Source: Pelargonium nanum
Lineage: Eukaryota; Streptophyta; Magnoliopsida; Geraniales; Geraniaceae
Length of the DNA: 25,891 nt
Direction: 5' to 3'
Assembly (NCBI GenBank): GCA_036897485.1
Contig: JAYMTF010001149.1
Span: 1 to 25,891 of the forward strand
Both the position numbers and the translations under genes were made by a program. Positions 1-12,515 of the stretch are shown here, piece by piece; positions within the stretch are counted from its first letter, which is position 1; each line of letters opens with the position of its first letter. The notes beneath the pieces were generated by a model. That model ran no database searches, was not told the origin of the DNA, and worked only from the letters and a program-made list of their open reading frames with translations.

Positions 1-3000
1 AGGAAGGGGATGTTGAAGCAGGTTCTGGAAAACGGAGAGGTCGTTCACGGCGAGGTCGATGTGACGAAGCTTGGTATGCAAGATAAGAAGCAGTTGATTG
101 AGAGTATACTCAAGGTTGTTGAGGAAGATAACGAGAAGTTTCTGAGGAGACTCCGTGACCGTACTGATCGGTAGTTTTCCGATTCACGAATTTCAATTTT
201 TTCTCTCTTTAATTTGTTCCTTACTGTAATTTTTTGTTGCAGAGTGGGGATTGAGATTCCAAAAATTGAAGTGCGATTTGAGCATTTAGAAATTGAGGGA
301 GATGTGTATGTTGGAAGCAGAGCCCTTCCTACTCTGCTCAATGTTACGATGAACACGATTGAGGTATTTAGATAATTTAATTATTTTCTATTTTAATTAT
401 TGGTAAAGTTGATTTGCATTTAATTCATGTATTTAATGTAAAGGTATGTTGGAAACTGAAAATCAGGTTTCTGCAATTTGAACAGTATATGCTGTTTATG
501 ATAAAAGTCAATTCTCAGATTTAGCTTCGGACAAATGGGTGTTGAAGAAAATACTTTTTCTCTTGAATGAAGGAAATGTGTTTGTTTGTCATTTTCCTCA
601 TTCCTGAATTTTGATTTGTCTATAACTCCCTTTTGTCCCATTTTTAATTGTTTAGGTGATTTTTGTTTTGACTACGACACTTTTGCCTTAGTTTATTGCT
701 ATGACTCCTTTTTTTATAGGCTATAAATTTCTTGATTAAACTGTAAATAAGGTTGTATTTTACTGATTATTGTTCTTGTAATTCATGGAAATAGGGTTTA
801 CTCGGATTGATCCGGCTTGCCCCATCCAAGAAGAGAAAAATCAAGATACTTCAAGATGTTAGTGGAATTGTCAAACCATCAAGGTAAATTTCATAGCAAT
901 ATTGTAAGCTTTCTGGTTCAATTTTTTTGCCACTTAAAGGAAGTAAATAACTGAGAACTGTTATTGATTGCTCTTGTATTTGGTAAAATTGATGTTTCAT
1001 AAATGTTTGCTGTTGGAGTGTTCTGTGTTTATTAACAGATGAGGTTGATTTCTTATTTCCATAGGAAATTAATGTGTCTTCAAACTAAACATTTGTAAAT
1101 TGCAGGATGACCCTACTTCTTGGTCCTCCAGGAGCAGGGAAAACAACATTGTTGCTAGCACTTGCAGCAAAACTTGATCGGGATCTCAAGGTGCGTAACC
1201 TTTTCTGTTCTCATTCTAGAATTATATCTTAATATTTTCTACAACCTCCTGATGATTAACAATTTGGAGTTGTAAACAGGTGACTGGGAAGGTCACCTAC
1301 TGTGGTCATGAACTGAATGAATTTGTTCCTCAAAGAACCTGTGCATATATTAGTCAGCATGATCTTCATTACGGAGAGATGACAGTGAGAGAGACATTAG
1401 ATTTCTCCGGACGTTGTTTAGGTGTTGGCACGAGATATGATATGCTGGCAGAACTCTCAAGACGAGAGAGAGAGGCAGGAATCAAGCCAGATCCTGAGAT
1501 CGATGCATTCATGAAAGCCACTGCAATGGCAGGCCAACAAACTAGTTTGGTTACTGACTATGTGCTAAAGGTTTGTGGTTTCAGTTTCACGTTCACATTC
1601 ACTACTACTCATAATGTTATTCAATATGCCGATTCTAGAAACCTGACTTCTTAAGAATATCAACAGATACTTGGATTGGATATTTGTGCGGATATTATGG
1701 TTGGTGATGAAATGAGAAGAGGTATTTCTGGTGGACAGAAGAAGCGTGTGACGACTGGTATGTTAGGAACACTTCAATTGTGATGCTTGCAACTTAATTA
1801 TCTAATCTTTGTATGTTCTTTTTCAATTGTAATTGTGTTTATTCATAACCATTCTGATGTAGTTGTTTTAACTTGCTGCAGGAGAGATGCTGGTTGGACC
1901 AGCCAAAGCACTTTTTATGGATGAAATTTCTACAGGGTTGGACAGCTCTACAACTTTTCAGATAGTCAAGTTTCTGAAGCAGATGGTCCACATCATGGAT
2001 GTGACCATGGTCGTATCACTTCTACAGCCTGCTCCCGAGACATTTGATCTCTTTGATGACGTTATCCTTCTTTCAGAGGGTCAGGTTGTCTACCAAGGTC
2101 CTCGCGAGAACATCCTCGAGTTCTTTGAATACATGGGTTTCAGATGTCCAGACAGGAAAGGAGTTGCTGACTTTCTGCAAGAAGTAACATCCAAAAAGGA
2201 CCAAGAGCAATATTGGTTCCAGAAGAATGAACCTTACAGATATACTTCAGTTTCCGACTTTGTTCGGGGATTCAGTTCTTTCCACATTGGCCAACAACTT
2301 GCATCAGATCTTAGTACTCCTTATGATAAGTCCAAAACCCATCCAGCTGCACTGGTGACAGAGAAGTATGGTATTTCAAACTGGGAACTGTTTAAGGCGT
2401 GCTTTGCAAGGGAATGGCTGCTTATGAAGCGCAGTTCTTTTATATATATATTCAAGACCTCCCAGATAACAATCATGTCAATTATCACCCTGACTGTATT
2501 CTTGAGGACTGAAATGCATGTGGGGACTATACGAGATGGAGGGAAATTTTTTGGAGCTCTATTTTTCAGTCTTATCAATGTGATGTTTAATGGCATGGCA
2601 GAACTTGCAATGACTGTTTTCCGGCTTCCTGTCTTCTTTAAGCAAAGGGACTTCAAGTTCTTCCCTGCATGGGCTTTTTGCTTACCTATTTGGATACTTA
2701 GGATACCTGTATCGTTCCTGGAATCAGGGATTTGGATCATCCTTACATATTACACGGTTGGTTTTGCTCCTTCTGCCAGCAGGTAAATGGCTTCAAAGAA
2801 TAAATTTTCTAGGGCATAGTTTCACTACACTTTTACTTATTACAACTGGGAGTGTGAGTATTAGTCTCTGACCGTGTCATTATGACGCTAACTTCCTTAA
2901 TTTCCTCAGGTTTTTCCGGCAGTTCTTGGCCTTCTTTGGTATTCATCAAATGGCTCTGTCCCTCTTTCGGTTCATTGCTGCCGTTGGAAGAACACCAGTT

Positions 3001-6000
3001 GTTGCAAACACATTGGGTACTTTCACCTTGCTAATGGTTTTTGTGCTTGGTGGATTCATTATTGCCAAAGGTAAACAATTCATCTTCTCACTCATGTGGT
3101 GTTATTGTACTAGAGGAAGCTGTTTGTGTATCAAAAGATGATAAACAAAATGCTCCATTTGCTTGATAAAATAGTTAACATCCTAGTCTCTTGTGCCTGC
3201 AGATGACATTAAGCCATGGATGATTTGGGGATATTATGCTTCTCCTATGATGTATGGACAGAATGCCATAGTCATGAATGAATTCCTCGATAAAAGATGG
3301 GCTGTGGTAAAATTCTAGCTGATTTGATCGCATTCATATGTTTATTTCTTGTTGCATTGACAGTATGCATAAGCAACATTCATATATAATCTCTTCTTAA
3401 GCATCTAGCAATGAGCCATCATTAGAATCTTACATATCTATCTTGTCTAATGCACAGCCCAACAATGACACTTCGATCAATGCAACAACAGTAGGGTTAG
3501 CCCTCCTCAAGTCAAGAAGCTTCTTCACAGATGATTACTGGTTCTGGATTTGTATTGGTGCACTATTTGGATTTTCTCTCCTCTTCAACCTCTTATTCAT
3601 TGGAGCATTGACCTTCTTGAACCGTAAGCTTACATCTTTAATTCTAGTAGTTCTTTTTTGTTTTGTTTTTACACATGACTAGAATTTCAGTGGTTACGAT
3701 CTTTTCCATATTATATATCAATTGCAGCCTTTGGAGATACAAAAGCTGTCATTGTGGATGATGAAGATAAGCACAAGAAAAATTCATCTTCTCCTCAAAA
3801 CAGAACAGAAGGTTCAAGCCTTGATCTTTTGCTATTCTATTTATGGTTCACTCCTAATCATAGTGCTTGTAATTGATTGAGTTAATGTGTGATCTCTCAT
3901 GGACTACAGGAATAAATATGGTCACAAGAAATTCTTCAGAAATTAATGATTCTGCAAATCATGTACAAAAAAGAGGAATGATTTTGCCCTTCCAACCCCT
4001 TTCGCTTGCATTCAACCATGTGAACTACTATGTAGATATGCCTGCTGTAAGTCACTCAATTCTGAACACCATATGAGAACATCTAACAAAAAAGTTACAT
4101 TTACATACCTCAATCTCAATATCAAAGTTAGTGTGAAACATGTTCAAAACATTTATTTATTTTCTTCATATATGTCTTTGAAACCAGGAAATGAAGACTC
4201 AAGGAGTTGATGAAGATCGCCTTCAACTTCTAAGGGATGTTAGTGGTGCTTTCAGGCCCGGGATATTGACAGCTTTGGTGGGTGTTAGTGGTGCTGGGAA
4301 AACAACCCTGATGGATGTGTTAGCAGGAAGAAAGACTGGGGGATACATTGAAGGATCTATATCCATCTCTGGTTACCCAAAGAACCAAGCAACATTTGCT
4401 CGCATCAGTGGTTACTGTGAACAAAATGACATTCATTCACCACACGTTACTGTCTATGAATCTCTCCTCTACTCAGCCTGGCTCCGTCTTTCTTCAGACA
4501 TAGATACAAAAACAAGAAAGGTATTTTCACCGTTCTTTTAGGATCACCCTTTTCTAGCTTGCTTCTTTAGTTAGTCATTTACAAATTTACTTGTACGCAA
4601 TAGATGTTTGTGGATGAAGTGATGGATTTGGTTGAGCTTCATCCGCTGAGGGATGCTCTAGTTGGTCTCCCGGGAGTGGATGGTCTTTCAACAGAACAAA
4701 GGAAGAGGCTTACTATAGCTGTAGAGTTGGTTGCTAACCCATCCATCATTTTCATGGATGAACCAACATCCGGCCTTGATGCCAGAGCTGCTGCCATTGT
4801 CATGCGCACAGTGAGAAATACCGTGGACACGGGAAGAACTGTTGTGTGCACAATCCATCAGCCAAGTATCGACATCTTCGAAGCTTTTGATGAGGTAATG
4901 CATAATTTTTTAAAAGTGCTCTTTGGATTATATATCCAACTATAACTTGAACTTGATGTCATGCTTGTTATGCTACAGCTTCTCTTGATGAAAAGAGGAG
5001 GCCAAGTCATTTATGCTGGACCTCTTGGCCGCCAGTCTCACAAGCTCGTAGAATATTTTGAGGTAAGGGTTCAAGGAGCAATCAAATTTGAGAGCTAATC
5101 AATAGCAACAGAAAGTTGAAGTTTATGTATTGACTATAATTTATATGATGTATCACAGGCTATCCCTGGGGTTCCTAAGATCAAGGATGGTTACAATCCT
5201 GCTACATGGATGCTCGATGTCAGTAGTGCTTCAGTTGAGGCTCAGCTGGATGTGGATTTTGCAGAAATTTACGCCAACTCGTCCCTCTATCAGTAATGCT
5301 TCGACTCTGACAACAATTCTCCTTTCAAAAACCTCTAATTCACTTTCAGTTGCTCTAAAATTTTGTATTGTTACAATTTCAGGAGAAATCAAGCTCTTAT
5401 CAAGGAGCTGGAAACGCCGGCAGCTGGATCCAAAGATCTCTATTTCCCAACAAAGTACTCCCAATCTTTCTTTACTCAGTGCAAGGCTTGTTTCTGGAAA
5501 CAGCACTGGTCTTACTGGAGAAATTCCCAGTACAATGTCATCCGATTCTTCTTGACGATTGTCATTGGAGCTTTATTTGGCCTCATTTTCTGGGACAAGG
5601 GACAGCAAACGTATGATCTCTCTTCTCTCTTTTCTTTTCTGTTAATGCATTCAGCAAAGCATAATTTAAAATATTAGTAGAGAAATGGATATTGATAACT
5701 GACATTGCGTCTTTAACAGTTCCAAGCAACAGGATCTAATGAACCTATTAGGGGCCGTGTATTCTGCTGTATTTTTCCTTGGAGCAACCAATGCTTCTGG
5801 AGTTCAATCAGTAGTTGCTATTGAGAGAACAGTCTTCTATCGTGAAAGAGCAGCTGGAATGTATTCTGAACTGCCTTATGCGTTTGCTCAGGTATGAATC
5901 TACAATTCAAAGAACAATCCTAGTAATTTTTCATGAAACTGAACTACAACCAAAAAAAGTTATCGCCTGAAACTCACTCAAGCCAATGAGTAGAAGTCAT

Positions 6001-6983
6001 TACACATTTTAACACTCATATTTGTCCTAATGAATTTGTGAGGACGTAACTCCCACAGTTTTGGTTGAGTCTAAGAGAATATTAGACAAAAAGTTAAGAA
6101 CTGAGAATTAGTCAAGCCGACGAGGAAATGTCACCTCATAGCTTAACACTCATAACTGCCCCCAATTAATTTATGAGCGTGGAGCGCCACAGTCTTGGCA
6201 GCTGAGTCTTAGCTGATAACTCTTTGGCTAAGACTCACAAATGAATTTTTGGGGTGGAGGGTCCACGATCTTGGTTGAAACTTCTTGACTCTTGTTATAT
6301 AAAATCATATCTAAATTCGGAATTTCACTTGTTATGCACCAGGTGGCCATAGAAACCATCTATGTCTTGCTACAAACATTGGTTTACACAATCATCCTAT
6401 ACTCCATGATCGGATTTGAGTGGAAAGTAGGAAAAGTATTCCTGTTCTACTTCTACATCTCGATGTGCTTTATCTACTTCACACTCTACGGAATGATGGT
6501 TGTTGCACTGACCCCTGGCCACCAAATCGCTGCCATTGTCATGTCCTTCTTCCTAAGTTTCTGGAATTTGTTCTCTGGTTTTCTCATTCCCAGGACGGTA
6601 ATGATCCATTCCCTTTCTTAGTACTGCTATATAAAAAGCTCATAATTGCTTGTTGGATAGACTTAAGTCGAGAGTATCACTTAACGCCTTACTGTTTTTA
6701 CGTTTGATTGCAGCAAATCCCGATATGGTGGAGATGGTACTACTGGGCATCCCCGGTTTCTTGGACGATCTATGGCCTTGTGACCTGTCAAGTTGGTGAC
6801 ATAAATACTGACATAGACGTGCCGGGAACGGGCAAAATATTACTGAAGAAGTTTCTGAAAGACAGCTTCGGTTTTGAGTATAGTTTCCTTCCCATAGTTG
6901 CTGTGGCTCATATAGGATGGGTTGTTCTCTTCTTCTTGGTCTTTGCTTATGGCATCAAGTTCCTTAACTTCCAAAGGAGGTAA
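1..6983 (+). CDS. ABCG34: Full-size ABCG (PDR-type) ABC transporter, 5'-truncated by window edge
   Basis: Exons: 1-170, 243-363, 795-883, 1106-1190, 1280-1570, 1667-1757, 1882-2782, 2910-3070, 3203-3306, 3458-3623, 3728-3811, 3910-4046, 4188-4520, 4604-4894, 4979-5062, 5159-5292, 5383-5610, 5720-5891, 6343-6597, 6714-6983. All introns are GT/AG and phases close, giving 4167 nt and 1388 residues to a TAA; the family is usually about 1420-1490, so only the N-terminus is missing. In fragment numbering, NBD1 has Walker A GPPGAGKT (133-140), signature ISGGQ (272-276) and Walker B FMDE (294-297). TMD1 follows at about 410-670. NBD2 has GVSGAGKT (832-839), a degenerate LSTEQ signature (939-943) and FMDE (961-964); TMD2 runs to the C-terminal LNFQRR. 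The NBD-TMD-NBD-TMD order and the LSTEQ and LLQPAPE motifs are PDR hallmarks. The family exports secondary metabolites and monolignols at the plasma membrane; the substrate here is not readable. ABCG29/34/35/36/39 are all close; the symbol rests on remembered synteny, so family is certain and member uncertain. Confidence 0.93.
5977..6291 (+). repeat. Three diverged direct repeats within ABCG intron 18
   Basis: The 451-bp intron between exons 18 and 19 holds three imperfect copies of a module of about 60-100 bp, at roughly 5977-6075, 6111-6210 and 6231-6291. Copies 1 and 2 share CAAGCC, then TTAACACTCATA after a variable stretch, then CCACAGT and TGAGTCT. Copy 3 keeps only the second half (ATGAATTT, then a GGTCCACGATCTTGGTTGA run). 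The copies have diverged by substitutions and small indels, so the duplication is old. No protein is encoded. It could be an intron-internal duplication or a fragment of an unclassified dispersed repeat. Confidence 0.6.
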
Positions 6984-8022
6984 GCAATGCAGAGACATAT
7001 AAAGATTCTGATGCAAGAATATTATCTTTATTATTTATATATAGTAGGAAAAAATCTTGTGTGTAAATTAGTTGGAAGATAGTTTATGTGTAACATTATT
7101 ATTCTTTTGTTCCGGTTCATTGTTCATGCGTTTGTATACGCCAGTTTGTTCAAAAATTTATGTCATATGAGTAAAGTTTTCTATGTTTGGAATTTTGTTT
7201 TATGGAGAAAAGTAGACTTGTATAATGGACTTTTGGAACTTCTTATCTTCAGAGTCCAAATTTAGTGGTTCTTATTTTTGAACTTTTTGTTTTGAAGCCC
7301 AATTTTCTTTTCTCATTCTTTAACTTGTCTCAAATCTCCCTGCTAATGATCAAACTTAAACATAATTTATTGTGCAAATAATAAATGAATATGGATAAAA
7401 AATAAGTATCAGTAAATAAAATATTGATAAGAGATTATAGAAGCCTTCTTTTTTTGAAGGGTTATAGAAGCCTTCTTTTTTTGAAGGGTTATAGAAGCCT
7501 TCTTTATACACAACATACTATTTTTATTTTTATTTTAAGTCACAACATACTAATTTTAGATATATGAATTTTTAATTAAATAAAATCAAGTAATTTTCAT
7601 TAACTATTTTGTAGAATTGATAAAGAAACAAGAAATTTTATGATTATTTTATTAGTTAAATATCATAAAGTGTTTATTATTGTGCTTCCCCGTGTACAAG
7701 TGTTGGCTCCGCCATTGGACTTAAGAATGTCGAAACATAGTTTGATTTTGACCCGACTTGTTTAAGTTGTTAAGGAGCAAATATAACATTCGAGTCAGCC
7801 AAATGCTAAACTATTTTTGTGCCCAAGTTGCCAAGTTCGGCAAGCTAAAAATCACGAATCCTTAGCCAAGTTCTATTCTCTCAAACTTTCTCGAACCCTT
7901 CAAATTTAACCTTTTATCACTTACAATTGCAATTTGTAAAACCGTGAAGCAAGGGTCTGGACTAATGTAAAAGACGCAAAAAAAAAAAATTAGAATCTCA
8001 AAATGGGGGATAAAAACTGTTC
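6984..8022. other. Intergenic space between two convergent genes (3' UTRs and AT-rich spacer)
   Basis: This stretch separates the ABCG stop codon from the ERDJ2 stop codon, which face each other. It must contain both 3' UTRs. AATAAA at 7380-7385 is the clearest plus-strand poly(A)-type signal but lies about 400 nt from the stop. TTTATT at 7672-7677 is its minus-strand counterpart for ERDJ2, about 350 nt from that stop. A run of ten or more A lies at 7979-7989. The 27-bp tandem repeat is listed separately. No credible ORF is present. A short GACCCGACTT piece near 7750 resembles the CGGGTC-rich repeat in ERDJ2 intron 8 but is too short to assign. Confidence 0.6.
7435..7505. repeat. 27-bp tandem repeat, about 2.6 copies, each with an internal hairpin
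   Basis: Two perfect 27-bp copies lie at 7435-7461 and 7462-7488, with a partial third at 7489-7505. Each full unit starts TTATAG and contains a CCTTC arm, seven T, then a GAAGG arm, so it can fold into a 5-bp stem with a T7 loop. The adjoining GAAGCCTTC is itself nearly palindromic. The exact identity of copies 1 and 2 points to recent slippage or unequal exchange. It lies between the two convergent gene ends. Confidence 0.9.
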
Positions 8023-11000
8023 TCACTCTTCTTCAGTTCCTGATTCTTCAGAATTTGTGCCATCTTTGTGATGAGAATCGCCGTTGGGCACAGCTCTATA
8101 GTTACTCGTTTCTTGGTCATCGTCATCTTCGCTGTACTCACTCTCATAGTCCTCGTCTTCCTCCTCCTCTTCCTCAATCTCATCATCCACAATGGGCGCC
8201 TCTTCAACCAAGGCGCCTGTTCTTGTGCCTGCTCGGCTCCTTTTCAAAATCTTCAACTTGATGCTCGTTTTCTTGTCACAGCCGATCCAAGAATCGCATA
8301 GACAGTATGAAGTCAGGTTGTAGTTTCCCTCGGAGGGGGCTTGGAACTTGCCCATTACTAGCCTAGACCCGTTCTTTACTTTCTCGATTGCTTCCTTCAC
8401 AGCTTCATTGATCTCCTTCAAGCTAGCTCCCGACCCCTCCTTGGATTCTTGAATTGCTTTTGATGTGGCTGTCACAGCTGCAGCCTCATCCATGAAGCTT
8501 ACCTTCTGGAACGACCAAATGTCGTTTGAGACGGAGTCTGCGAGAAGTAACCAGAAGTTTTCTTCCTTGTGACCGGGGAAGTAAGGAGAATGTGGAAGAG
8601 CAGCGATCAAGCCGTTCCCGCGCTTCAGCGTGACCCATGTGTGCATCGTGACTATATCACCCTCTTGTATTCCCTCTTCACCTTCCGTTTCACACGTAAT
8701 GTCAATCATTATGGAAGGCATCATGTCAAGAACCATCTCTACATCTTGAGACTCTGCCGCGGAGAACCCGGCAGCCAGATTCAGCAGCTCAGCACGCTCC
8801 TGTGAGGTCATGTTCCGTAGATCTTCAAATGAGCGCACTTTCTGCAAATGCACAAGTTGATCAAAGACTAAAAATATCTCAATGTCAAAACTGGCATCAA
8901 ACGGAAAGGGCAGTAAGCTTTAAAAATTGATGAGAAAACAACTTCAAAGCTTTTTTAGACTAACAATTACTAGAAACATGAATTCCCGACAAACATACTA
9001 GCGTTGCTCATTTCAAAAAAGGATGTTGTGTCAGAAAGGGGTGGTCTCAATATCACCCTTTTGTTTAAATGTGTCGGGTCGTGTAATTTTGAACCCAATT
9101 ATTTAAACGTGTTAGCCGTGTCATGTCGTGTCAACCCGCTCATAAACGGGTTGTGTTCGTGTCATGCAATTTGACCCGTTAAATCATCAATTCGGGTTCG
9201 GGTTGCCACCTCTAATTGCAGGTTAAACAATTGTGGAAAGGCAAGTACAGAGTATGACAAGTTCCAATATTTAATTACCTTGCGTGCAATCTTCTTTATC
9301 ACAGCCTCGTCAAAGTGAGGCAGCTGCAGAAAGGGTGCAATCCCTTCGCCCCCAGATCCTCCGGTGGTTTTTCTTGCACTTAGTGGAACAGCCTGCATCA
9401 TAATGATTTCAAGAGGAACAACCCTTCCAGTCAGACTGCCAGCTGAAACTATAGTGTCGCCAACTTAACGAACATGAACATAAGAAAAGTGAATTCAAAC
9501 ACTGGATGTGCTGACACAATGTGTTAGGATGCTGAGAGAGCGGATGCATGAAACAAATAACATTCTAGGGCAAGGACATCATAAGGGAAAAAATGATTGA
9601 CGGGTGTCATGCAAACAGGTCATGTGATGGTGACAATTGTTAGACTAATCCCATATTTAGATTTCAGAATAAAGGCCAATGTGCCTGAGATGAATAAGAA
9701 GGATCGTGGCATGCGACTCTAGAATGATAGATAGTGCATAGACTGGTATGCTTGCTCCAAATACTTCAATGTCTGTGGCATGTAAGCATAACAGAAACTT
9801 CTCCATTAATCTAATTACCTAACAACATGCTATACCACGATACAACAAGATTTTATTTAGACAGAGAGTCACTCCACCTTACATAGACATTGATAGTAAT
9901 AAATGTTACCTGAATTATATTCTGCGAAAGTTCGACCACACCAAGTGCCGGCCTCAACCATCCATGCCCTTGTGGAGGGCGTGGTACAACAGCCATCTGT
10001 GCCCACAAAGGACATATTGGTTAGTACAACTCTTGAAAGAAAATAAATGTAGAAAATGCACTTTCTTGCAAGCATGTGGAAATGTGCGACAATCCAAATT
10101 GTGGAATCATCTTCATCCAAAAGCTAAGGACTTAGAAGCTTAAAACTATCCACGATAAATAAGTTATTTGTTATTTCTTAGTTGAGAATGTGTCCAGTAT
10201 CAGATATTCTCCTCTACTTTCACTATACCGGAGACCAACAAAGGAAGAATATCCCTCAAATAATTGATTGATCCACATTTCCAAAATCAAGCATCAGGAA
10301 ACAGGATGGTAAGAGCAATCAGATTATGTAACTAAAATTTTGAGAAATTATATTAATCGAGAGTACAACACATGGCCAAGAGTCCAAACAGAAGTGCTCA
10401 AAAGACAATATTCATGATATGTGAATCATATTTCAAACGTGAGACATCTTCCACAAATTAATTCACATTAGATTCGCAATTGCACATAATGAGCATGGGA
10501 CAGGCTGACAGGACAAACGAAAATCACCTTCAGTAGTTCTTCAAGAAGACGAGGTGAAACTTCAAGCACGCGTTTGAAATCACCCTGCAAAGCTGGAGAT
10601 AGGGTTGCAGTCTCACGTGTCAAGTGGGCTAGAATCAACAGTTCTGTCTGAATTATTCAAGAAAAAAAGAGAGTAGAAGATGTAAACCAAAATCAGACAA
10701 ATATACTAGAATTGGAATGCTAACATAAAGGTTGGCACACAAATCACCTTCACTAGGGCTGGATGCTGCTTCCAAAACTTTGCTTGTTCCTGACGAATAT
10801 TTTTCAGGTCCAGATTTAACTCACTCCTGACTAATGTGAACAATTTCTGAAGAGGCTCCAGATCACTCCGACGAATTGGAATTTCCATGTATTCTCCAGC
10901 CCTTATGAAGACCTCCATAACCTTGCTGTAACATAACAGTACTATAAGAGGAAATAAAGTTGTACAAGTGGGAAAAGCGTATCATGCATGAATGTATTTC

Positions 11001-12515
11001 AGACAATGTTAACCAATATTTTGAATCTTAAATTTCTCTTCCCATAAATTGGGCACAGATGATAGGTTGGAAACAACAGTTGCATTGATCTGTATGAATG
11101 GAGCGGGCCTTATCTCAACTACTTAGGTTTAGATTGTTTATACAGTTAGGTCTCAACCTGATACCAAACTCCTTAAGGCCATTTAGAGGAACCCGGGCCA
11201 TAAGCAGTTGGGAAAATAAGAAAACCTGCCCTATTGGTTCTTGCAATGTCAGCTCGTGATCTTTATACGACTAAAAAATGTAAAGTAATATGAAAGATTT
11301 GGTTAGAGTTTAGCACTGAGCAAACTAGAATATATAGTAGTACATCAGATGTGAAATACCTGGGAGCTAAGGAAGGCTTCATGAAGCAGTAATAGGCAGA
11401 CACTGTAGTAAGCATGACATAATTTCCGGTATATTTGGCTGACTTTGAGAGATATATAACAGCTATCATCAAGGGCAATAGAATACAAACTCCAACAATC
11501 CCAAGTAAAAGTATTCCACCAGATGCCCCATCAATATTTAGAAGAAACTGAGGAAGAGCTATGCCCATTCGAAGTCCCTGTCTGCCATCTGGATGACCAT
11601 ATTTTTCAAAATTCTCACGAGATACTGGATCGATCAGAGCTTGATAAGCCTTTGATATGTAATCCACAAAATATGTGTGGGCCTCTGAGAAAGAAGGAGA
11701 AAAAAAAGTTTATGAGTTCATGCCATAACCGTAAAGCATCGGACTTCTAACTAAAATGATAGTGAAAACAACAAATGAGGTGGTAATATAGATCCTTCAA
11801 CCTGGATCTGGGTTTTTGTCGGGATGGTATTGAATGGAAAGTCTCCTATATGCCTTCTTTATGTCTGATTCAGAGACACCAGGTTCTAATCCAAGAATGC
11901 TGTATGGCTCAAACACTTGGACCTAAACGTAAAAACAAGACAACATTTTATAATTCTTCACAGAAACAAAAACAGATATTCACGTAACTCAAACCAAATG
12001 TAGAGATTTTTTGACAGACAATAAAATAGTAGCTGAAAAAACTCGGGACAATATTTGACAGGAATAACACACGGATAGAGCTGACTGTATTAGAGATTCT
12101 TAGTCGTTCGCCATAAAAGGAAGAGAAAATCTGATAAGTACCAACCTCGTGATTAGTATGTTTGATGTGATAGACCAGAACCGCCATAATGACCCAAAGA
12201 AGCAGAAGGGTCAGGTTTCGACATGTTGAGAAGTTTGAAATCTGAAAAAAGGATGATACAGAAATGAAATCGCTAAATCAAGCGGATCAGTTGTAAAATA
12301 GGACGGACTTGGTTAAAAGGAAAACTTACTCGTTTAAATATGGATTTGTGGTACTTCCCAGAACGAGAGCATGCAGAGCACTCACAATGGATGCTTTTTG
12401 CAGTTTTGGAAAATGCATGACATAATTTGAACAATGTGTATGGCACTAAAGGCAGAGCCATTATAGTCAAGATGAATATCAAAAATAAATCACCGCTCTC
12501 TTCCGTTGCAGCCAT
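8023..12515 (-). CDS. ERDJ2: ERdj2 / SEC63-type ER translocon J-protein, complete
   Basis: Coding exons in transcript order: 12515-12330, 12241-12146, 11922-11802, 11684-11360, 10925-10748, 10647-10528, 9996-9910, 9392-9279, 8841-8023. They total 2046 nt, 681 residues, ending in TGA; Arabidopsis ERdj2 is about 687. The start is the first ATG of the frame, giving MAATEESG, like known ERdj2 proteins. Membrane segments lie at about 9-30, 72-88 and 191-213. A C-x-C-x2-C cluster follows the first. The J-domain (about 99-165) sits between segments 2 and 3 with its HPD at 127-129, as in Sec63. A Sec63/Brl domain follows, then an acidic tail with runs of Glu/Asp. Known role of the family: the ER-lumenal J-domain recruits BiP to the Sec61 channel for protein import, and in yeast and mammals the acidic tail binds Sec62. 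No key motif is lost. It is convergent with the ABCG gene and divergent from the starch gene. Confidence 0.95.
9036..9214 (-). mobile_element. Short CGGGTC/CGTGT-rich element in ERDJ2 intron 8, hAT-like MITE remnant
   Basis: The segment is built from GTCGGGTCGTGT, CGTGTCATG, AACCCG and CGGGTT words, quite unlike the AT-rich intron around it. Inner AACCCG (9133-9138) and CGGGTT (9147-9152) form an inverted pair. Read on the minus strand, the right end begins TAGAGGTGGCAACCCG, which resembles terminal inverted repeats of plant hAT transposons. The left end has a weaker AAGGGGTGG match. I could not find an 8-bp target duplication. It has no coding capacity. The class is inferred from the one end; the repetitive character is clearer than the family. 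Confidence 0.5.

Noticed and set aside
2321-2740. 139-codon minus-strand frame
   Set aside because: It lies antisense to the conserved NBD1/TMD1 coding exon of the ABCG gene and has no domain of its own.
7435-7505. CRISPR array
   Set aside because: The repeats abut without spacers and the DNA is nuclear plant sequence.
7681-7860. Possible fragment of a retroelement or other dispersed repeat around GGCTCCGCCATTGG
   Set aside because: Too short, with no ends, no coding part and no second copy in the window, so nothing can be supported.
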